64,000 nucleotides of DNA from Paralithodes platypus (lineage: Eukaryota; Arthropoda; Malacostraca; Decapoda; Lithodidae): NCBI GenBank assembly GCA_032716605.1, contig CM064560.1:11437083-11501082 (forward strand), given 5' to 3'. Below, piece after piece: positions 57,532 through 64,000 of this stretch; position 1 is the stretch's first letter; the number at the start of each line of letters is the position of its first letter. The notes under the pieces are model-generated. The model saw only the letters and a program-made list of their open reading frames with translations. It was not told the origin of the DNA and did not search any database. The translations under genes and the position numbers were made by a program.

Positions 57532-60500
57532 CTTCCAACCAGGAAGGAGGACCGAAGACAGCGAGGGCGGCAACCTGCGAAGGAATTAAATGCTAATCTG
57601 TCAAGAACCGCGAATTTGGATAAAGCTCCACCAACACGACCCAAATTCAAAACCGCCAGGGATAACGACCGAGGACCGATGTCAGCCATGAATGTAAATG
57701 TAGATCCGATCAGAACCAAAAATTTGATTAAAGAACGTTCTATGAGTTCTAAAACCGCAACTTTAAAGGTTTGCTATGCAAACGCTCGTAGCATACGCAA
57801 TAAATTTTCAGATTTAGAGGAACTAGTGTTTACTGAAAATTATGATGTGATTGGTAAAACAGAATCTTGGCTCAATACAGTAGATAGAGACTTTTTAGCA
57901 GAGTATTCACTTCCCGGTTATGTAATGTTTGAGAAAAGCCGAATAAATAAAAATGGAGGTGGCGTTTTATTTTATATCAAAGAAAGTCTTAACCTGACCC
58001 TCTTGTCAAAACCTCAAATTGTGAACGTCGACACATCTTTTGTGCTAATAAAGAATAATAAAGGTACAAAAATAATACTTGCATTAATATACAGACCTCC
58101 AGCTCAATCAGTGCAAACTGACCGAGAAATTTATGAACAAATTGCAGATGTAAGGAACTCACAAGATACCGTATTTTTTGGCGACTTTAATTTACCTGTG
58201 ACCGAGGGGGGCGATACTCTTACTTCACACTCCGGACATGACTTGTATACGAACTTGCAAGAGAGTTCGCTTTATCAATTTGTTCGAACACCGACCCGAG
58301 GTAATAACGTTCTTGACATTGTACTTGCAACAAAAGAAGAATTAATAGAGAATTTGAATGTTGGTGATGAATTCAGTAACAGCGACCATCGTACGATAAC
58401 TTTCACTTTAAACTTTACTAGTAACGAACCAAATAGTAGCATCGAAAAAGTCCCTAATTTCAAGAAAGCAAACTTTCATAAACTTAGAGCTATGTTTAAA
58501 GAAACTGACTGGAGCTTTTTAATTAACAATAACGACATAAATACATCTTGGAAGTTATTCGAAACCACTTACCTAAAAGCAGTGCAAGACTGCATACCAT
58601 CGAAAATACGGCGTCCAGGCCATAATAATAAGCCCAAATGGTGGAATAAAGATATTTCAAACTGCCTGCTTGCTAAAAAATTTGCTAATGATAGATTAAA
58701 ATCCTCACAAAATGACGAAGAACGGGTGAAATTTGTAGAGCTACGACGCAAAGCCAAAAAGTAAATTAAGCAAAGTAAAAAGACCCTAGAGTTACATATT
58801 GCGAATCAAAGTAAAACAAACCCGAAAGAATTCTATAGTTATATCAGAAAGAAAAAAGTAGTTACTTCAACTGTTGGACCGTTAGTCGATGAAAATGGAG
58901 AATACACCAAAGACGAAGTACAAATGAGTAATGCCCTCAATACCTTCTTTGCATCAGTTTTTACAACAGAAGACCTCAGTGATATCCCTACACCATCGCC
59001 GATTCAGATTGATAATTCAGATGTTCTAAGCAATATCACCGTTACAGAGAGAGAAGTATTGAATTGTTTAGATAAACTCAAGGTAAATAAAACGCCTGGA
59101 CCTGATACAATCTCGCCTAGAGTTCTAAAGGAATCTAAGGATGAGCTCTCCATACCACTCACATTACTATTCAATAAATCCTTGCAGTCTGGAACTATGC
59201 CTGATCAGTGGAAGATAGCCAATGTAACACCGATATTAAAAAAAGGCAGCAAATCCCTACCCAGTAACTATCGGCCAATTAGCTTAACCTCAGTTGTATG
59301 TAAAATACTAGAAACGGTCATAAGAGACAGACTCGTAAATCACTTAGAGGAAAATAACATACTTAAAGATACTCAACACGGCTTTCGTAAAAAACGTTCC
59401 TGTTTAACAAACCTCTTAGACTTCTTCCACGATATCCTCAACCTCTACGATGAGAGTAAAGCTGTAGATATTATATACCTTGATTTTCAAAAGGCCTTTG
59501 ACAAAGTTCCCCACAAAAGTTTACTGATAAAACTAAAAGCGCATGGAATACAAGACGGTGTGTTGAAATGGATAGAAAATTGGCTCAGCGACAGAAAGCA
59601 AAGAGTAGTCATAAACGGTAAGGCATCTAAATGGACCAATGTAAGTAGCGGGGTACCCCAGGGATCGGTACTAGGACCAATTATCTTTCTAATTTACATC
59701 AACGACATAGATGAGGGTCTCACCTGTACAATCTCAAAATTTGATGACTATACAAAAATTGCAAATAGAGTACTCTCAAAAGATCAAGTTGACGATATGC
59801 AACACAATCTAGATAAATTGTCACATTGGGCCCAAATTTGGCAAATGAGTTTCAATGCGGATAAATGTAAAGTACTACATATCGGATACCTAAATGAGAA
59901 AGCAAACTATTCGATGAATGGCACTCAGCTTAAGAATGTAAACCGAGAAACCGATCTGGGAGTAACAATATCGAGTAACCTAAAACCGAGTCAACAATGT
60001 TCAGAAGTTGTTAAGAAGGCAAACAAAATAATTGGCTTTATAGGCAGATCATTTGAGCATAAATCCAAAGACGTTATCCTAGCCCTTTACAATTCCTTAG
60101 TCCGCCCCCTTCTGGAATACTGCGTTCAATGCTGGTGCCCTTATTACCAAAAAGACATAAACAAGCTAGAACGAGTTCAACGTAGAGTTACCAAAATGAT
60201 ACCTAGCCTAAAGAACAAACCATACGAAGAGCGTCTTAGAGAATTAAATCTATTTCCTTTAACCCAGCGCAGATTAAGAGGTGACTTAATTCAAGTGTTC
60301 AAAATCATCAAAGGCATCGACAATATGAACAATATGAACTTCACTATCGACCAATCTAATTACACGCGGGGAAACGGTTGCAAAATTATTGGTAAATCTT
60401 TTAACTCACACGAATCTAAGAATTTCTTCTTCAATCGAGTTGTCAACTTGTGGAATGGGCTTCCCAGAGACGTTATAGACTGCAGCACCGTTGATTCACT

Positions 60501-60564
60501 TAAATTCCGCCTAGACAAATATCTCGCATCAAACCCGCGACTGACTGCGTTTGTAAATGAATAA
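57532..60564 (+). pseudogene. CR1/L2-like ORF2: endonuclease + reverse transcriptase, one stop, altered FADD
   Basis: Endonuclease (about 57765-58450): ANARSIRNKF, ESWLN, GGGVLFYI, IYRPP, FGDFNLP and SDHRTITF, so the catalytic Glu, Asp and His positions are present. A linker follows with the TAA stop (58762) in a KAKK-stop-IKQSKK stretch. RT (about 59080-60250): KTPGPDTISPRVLK, NYRPISLTS, QHGFRKKRSCLTNLLDF, DFQKAFDKVPHKSL and [15 protein letters not shown]. The catalytic box reads FDDYTK where the related copy at 43197 has FADDTK: both Ala to Asp and Asp to Tyr. The second catalytic Asp is thus lost. The C-terminal part is complete to NPRLTAFVNE. The first Met inside the element is at 57679; the upstream ATG at 57463 belongs to the Jockey-like host. 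Confidence 0.9.
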
Positions 60565-60808
60565 CTTTATTTTATCCTCCCCTCAGTTACTAACCCATAT
60601 GTCCCCTACTAACTTCCTAGTCCTGCCACGGACATTAGTTCCAGGGCAGTAGTTCCCTTTCCAATGTTCCCTTACCCACTCTAAACCACTGTTTGGACAC
60701 TTGATCCTCAATGTTTTGGAGGACAAGCAGCCTAGAAGGGTCACTAGATATGTTGTTGCTTGATTTCCTTTGTACTCCTTTGTACTCCTTTGTACTTCTC
60801 TTTCTAAT
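57532..60808 (+). mobile_element. CR1/L2-like LINE, nearly intact ORF, inserted in the Jockey-like element
   Basis: One continuous frame runs from the junction to the stop at 60564, about 1010 codons, broken only by one TAA at 58762-58764. The 3' UTR ends in three CTCCTTTGTACT-type repeats (about 60772-60800), the short terminal repeats typical of CR1/L2-like elements that lack poly(A). The 5' UTR and ORF1 are not seen. It is the youngest-looking LINE of the window and serves as the reference for the other L2-like fragments. Confidence 0.9.
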
Positions 60809-62662
60809 ATTGGGATGTGTGTACATGCTTAGATTGATATGCAGGATTCGAAGTTGCATAATAAATCGTAGGCAGTGTCCACCAACCTTTAACTGTCTTC
60901 GTGGTGCGATGAATAAGGTGTTGATTTTCGGTGTGAGCATCCTGGGTTCGAATCCACGGACTGCCACATGTGTTTGTAAATTTCATTAATCGATTTTAGG
61001 AGTATAGTTGGTTGTTGGAAGGAACATAATAATTGATATTGGTTCAGGGGTAATTTATCGAGAGGACTTCCCTAGTGGTTAAGGCCCCATTAATTGCTCT
61101 TTCCATTCACATATGCATAGCCTACGTGAGTTGCAGTTGGGATGTGTGTACATGCTTAGATTGATATGCAGGATTCGAAGTTGCATAATAAATCGTAGGC
61201 AGTGTCCACCAACCTTTAACTGTCTTCGTGGTGCGATGAATAAGGTGTTGATTTTCGGTGTGAGCATCCTGGGTTCGAAACCACGGACTGCCACATGTGT
61301 TTGTAAATTGCATTAATCGAGTTTAGGAGTATAGTTGGAAGGAACATAATAATTGATATTGGTTCAGGGGTAATTTATCGAGAGGACTTCCCTAGTGGTT
61401 AAGGCCCCATTAATTGCTCTTTCCATTCACATATGCATAGCCTACGTGAGTTGCAGTTGGGATGTGTGTACATGCTTAGATTGATATGCAGGATTCGAAG
61501 TTGCATAATAAATCGTAGGCAGTGTCCACCAACCTTTAACTGTCTTCGTGGTGCGATGAATAAGGTGTTGATTTTCGGTGTGAGCATCCTGGGTTCGAAT
61601 CCACGGACTGCCACATGTGTTTGTAAATTTCATTAATCGATTTTAGGAGTATAATTGATTGTTGGAAGGAACATAATAATTGATATTGGTTCAGGGGTAA
61701 TTTATCGAGAGGACTTCCCTAGTGGTTAAGGCCCCATTAATTGCTCTTTCCATTCACATATGCATAGCCTACGTGAGTTGCAGTTGGGATGTGTGTACAT
61801 GCTTAGATTGATATGCAGGATTCGAAGTTGCATAATAAATCGTAGGCAGTGTCCACCAACCTTTAACTGTCTTCGTGGTGCGATGAATAAGGTGTAGATT
61901 TTTGGTGTGAGCATCCTGGGTTCGAATCCACGGACTGCCACATGTGTTTGTAAATTTCATTAATCGATTTTAGGAGTATAGTTGGTTGTTGGAAGGAACA
62001 TAATAATTGATATTGGTTCAGGGGTAATTTATCGAGAGGACTTCCCTAGTGGTTAAGGCCCCATTAATTGCTCTTTCCATTCACATATGCATAGCCTACG
62101 TGAGTTGCAGTTCGGATGTGTGTACATGCTTAGATTGATATGCAGGATTCGAAGTTGCATAATAAATCGTAGGCAGTGTCCACCAACCTTTAACTGTCTT
62201 CGTGGTGCGATGAATAAGGTGTTGATTTTCGGTGTGAGCATCCTGGGTTCGAATCCACGGACTGCCACATGTGTTTGTAAATTTCATTAATCGATTTTAG
62301 GAGTATAGTTGGTTGTTGGAAGGAACATAATAATTGATATTGGTTCAGGGGTAATTTATCGAGAGGACTTCCCTAGTGGTTAAGGCCCCATTAATTGCTC
62401 TTTCCATTTACATATGCATAGCCTACGTGAGTTGCAGTTGGGATGTGTGTACATGCTTAGCTTGATATGCAGGATTCGAAGTTGCATAATAAATCGTAGG
62501 CAGTGTCCACCAACCTTTAACTGTCTTCGTGGTGCGATGAATAAGGTGTTGATTTTCGGTGTGAGCATCCTGGGTTCGAATCCACGGACTGCCACATGTG
62601 TTTGTAAATTTCATTAATCGATGTTAGGAGTATAGTTGGTTGTTGGAAGGAACATAATAATT
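60809..62662 (+). repeat. 327-bp tandem array, about 5.7 units, each with a tRNA-like module
   Basis: The marker GATGTGTGTACATGC recurs at 60814, 61141, 61461, 61788, 62115 and 62442: spacings 327, 320, 327, 327 and 327. The short spacing is due to loss of one TTGTTGG. Copies are nearly identical. Each unit holds a B box GGGTTCGAATCC (first at 60944-60955) preceded by a CGTGGTGCGATGAATAAGG stretch like an A box, and another A-box-like CCCTAGTGGTTAAGGC. The overlapping 60-110 codon frames repeated in every unit are by-products of the repeat. The array begins at the L2-like 3' end and ends where the Jockey-like element resumes. Confidence 0.95.
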
Positions 62663-62663
62663 C

Positions 62664-63560
62664 ATTAATGATCTCAACTGTGCCTCTAGACGTCCCATCC
62701 ACTCCAATGCTGATGAAGCTGTGCATTTGTTTTTCACAACAACCCAGCATGTAATCATACCAAAACTCAAATAACAGGTCCTTGGCACACTTATCTTCTG
62801 ATCTGTCTACTGTCTCTGATTGGGGCAGAGAAAACCGTCTTACTTTCAATGCTTCCAAAACTCAGTTTCTCCATCTGTATACACATCACAGCCTTCCAAG
62901 ACTATCACTTACCCTTTAACAACATCAAAATTAACTCTTCATCTTCTCTAAATATTCTTGGTGTCTCTGTTTCTTTTAATCTCCCTTGGAAAGACCATAT
63001 TACCGCTCTTGCTAAAACAGCTTCCCAGAAGCTGGGTGTGCTCAACCGCCTCAATTTTTATGTTACCCCTACACAGCTTCTTGCTCTGTACAGGGCCCCA
63101 GTGCGTCCATGTTTTGAGTATTGTTCGCATGTGTGAGGAGGATCCTTTCACACAGCACTGCTAGACAAGTAGAAAAACAAGCCTTTCGTCTCATTAACTC
63201 ACGTCCACTCACTGATTCTCTGCAATCTATCTCTCTTCCCCTCAATGTTGCATCTCCCTCGCTATTCCACCGCTAATACACTTACAGTTATCAGTGTTCC
63301 TCAGAGCTCTATCAGTGTATACCACCTACTCTACGCATAGCACGTAGTACCCGGCTTGCAACACAATCCCACCCCTACTCTGTGCAACTCTCCAACCCTT
63401 GGGTAAAACGATATTCCCAATCTTTCTTCTATTCAACAGCCGAACTGAACTCTGGAACTCTCTCCTTGAATCCATCTTTCCCTCATCCTATGAATTAAAT
63501 TGTTTCAAACTCCGTATGTCCTGGTATTTTGGCTCATACATTCCTTGATTTTGGCCCTGT
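62664..63560 (+). mobile_element. Jockey-like LINE, right part of the split copy
   Basis: It resumes at INDLN (62664) and continues with a damaged YADD position, then SSSLNILGVSVSFNLPWKDHITALAKTASQKLGVLNRL, shown here only by its start NILGVSVSFNLPWKDHI. CFEYCSHV follows, with a stop where Trp is expected, and the C-terminal ELWNSL region, to about 63560. No poly(A) is present at the end. Confidence 0.82.
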
Positions 63561-63599
63561 CACTCTTTCAACTCAGAAACAAAAATGCAGACGAACCAA

Positions 63600-64000
63600 T
63601 TAATTATATAAAATGCGTATAACGTTTTCGGATTTATATTCAAAAGATCTCCCCTTGAAGCCAATAATTATTGTATTTGCTATTTTAACAACTTCAGCGC
63701 ATTATTGGGCAGGTTTTAAATCTCTTGTTATAGTTACTCCAAGATTAGTTTCTTTATTTATGTTCATTAGTTGAATTCCAATAAATCATTTTTACTACCG
63801 ATGTAAAGCAGTTTGCATTTATATTTATTGAAATTCATCCGCTATGACTGAGCCCAGGTTGATAGTTTGTCTAGACTCTAGATCATTCTGAATTTCTTGT
63901 ATGTGCGATGGCGAATTTACTTTGTTTCCAATTTTTGTGTCATCGGCGAATTTGGAGATTCTGCATGACAGTCCATCATAAGTATCGTTAATATATATAA
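63600..64000 (-). mobile_element. CR1/L2-like LINE RT fragment, minus strand, cut by the window end
   Basis: On the minus strand from 64000: INDTYDGLSCRISKFADDTK with an intact catalytic FADD, then GNKVNSPSHIQEIQNDLE and, after frameshifts, MNINKETNLGVTITRDLKP (about 63755-63700). It belongs to the same superfamily as the 57532 copy but to another subfamily. It continues beyond the window. Confidence 0.8.

Noticed and set aside
60804..62614. Repeated 60-110 codon frames on both strands in the tandem array, and a possible CRISPR-like array
   Set aside because: The frames recur only because the DNA unit recurs; they have no protein features. Units are 327 bp with no spacer variation, which is not a CRISPR pattern.

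Overview
This is a eukaryotic, intron-rich, transposon-packed window, most likely from an arthropod and probably a decapod crustacean. That host call is an inference. It rests on a minus-strand gene resembling the arthropod neural cadherin (CadN/type III cadherin) family, with very large introns. It also rests on many Jockey-like, CR1/L2-like and RTE-like retrotransposons, dense microsatellites, and a tRNA-derived SINE whose body resembles one I recall from decapods. There is no bacterial-style gene organisation, operon or CRISPR array.

The only host gene I can support runs on the minus strand. Five internal exons with proper splice sites and matching phases lie at 55475-55679, 36612-36801, 29551-29660, 17275-17403 and 6984-7190. 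In order they encode two laminin-G pieces, a Cys-rich/EGF region, the end of the EGF plus the first part of a membrane helix, and the rest of the helix plus a proline-rich cytoplasmic start. Everything else lies in the introns between these exons (10, 12, 7 and 19 kb) or outside them.

Layout left to right. 1-2.4 kb: a gag-like ORF and a degraded Jockey-like RT with poly(A). 4.2-6.1 kb: TTAA-flanked MITEs. 7.0 kb: cadherin exon. 8.2 kb: a structured (CAA)-tailed retroposon. 8.9-11.5 kb: a Jockey-like element with a SINE and an L2 fragment inside. 13.9-16.5 kb: a Tigger/pogo transposon with TA duplication. 17.3 kb: cadherin exon. 17.6-25.6 kb: two RTE-like LINE remnants and a GIPMG-type reverse transcriptase split by a Jockey-like insertion. 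26 kb: second copy of the (CAA) retroposon. 27.2-33.2 kb: two Jockey-like elements enclosing a cadherin exon. 34 kb: SINEs and microsatellites. 36.7 kb: cadherin exon.

37.5-52.0 kb is a multi-level nest. A Ty3/gypsy element with both LTRs is split by a Jockey-like element (itself split by a TTAA MITE) and by an L2-like element. The L2-like copy is split by a 5.2 kb piggyBac transposon and by a 673 bp TTAA MITE. 52.2-53.4 kb is a TTAA MITE with a reversed copy of itself inserted in it, giving a long palindrome. 55.6 kb: cadherin exon. 56.3-63.6 kb: a Jockey-like element split by a nearly intact L2-like element and a 327 bp tandem array carrying tRNA-like modules. The right edge holds a minus-strand L2-like RT fragment.

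The dominant theme is repeated TTAA-targeted insertion: about a dozen elements of at least five families, one of them encoding a (broken) piggyBac transposase. In several cases the uninterrupted host-element sequence is present elsewhere in the window, so the insertion point can be read exactly.
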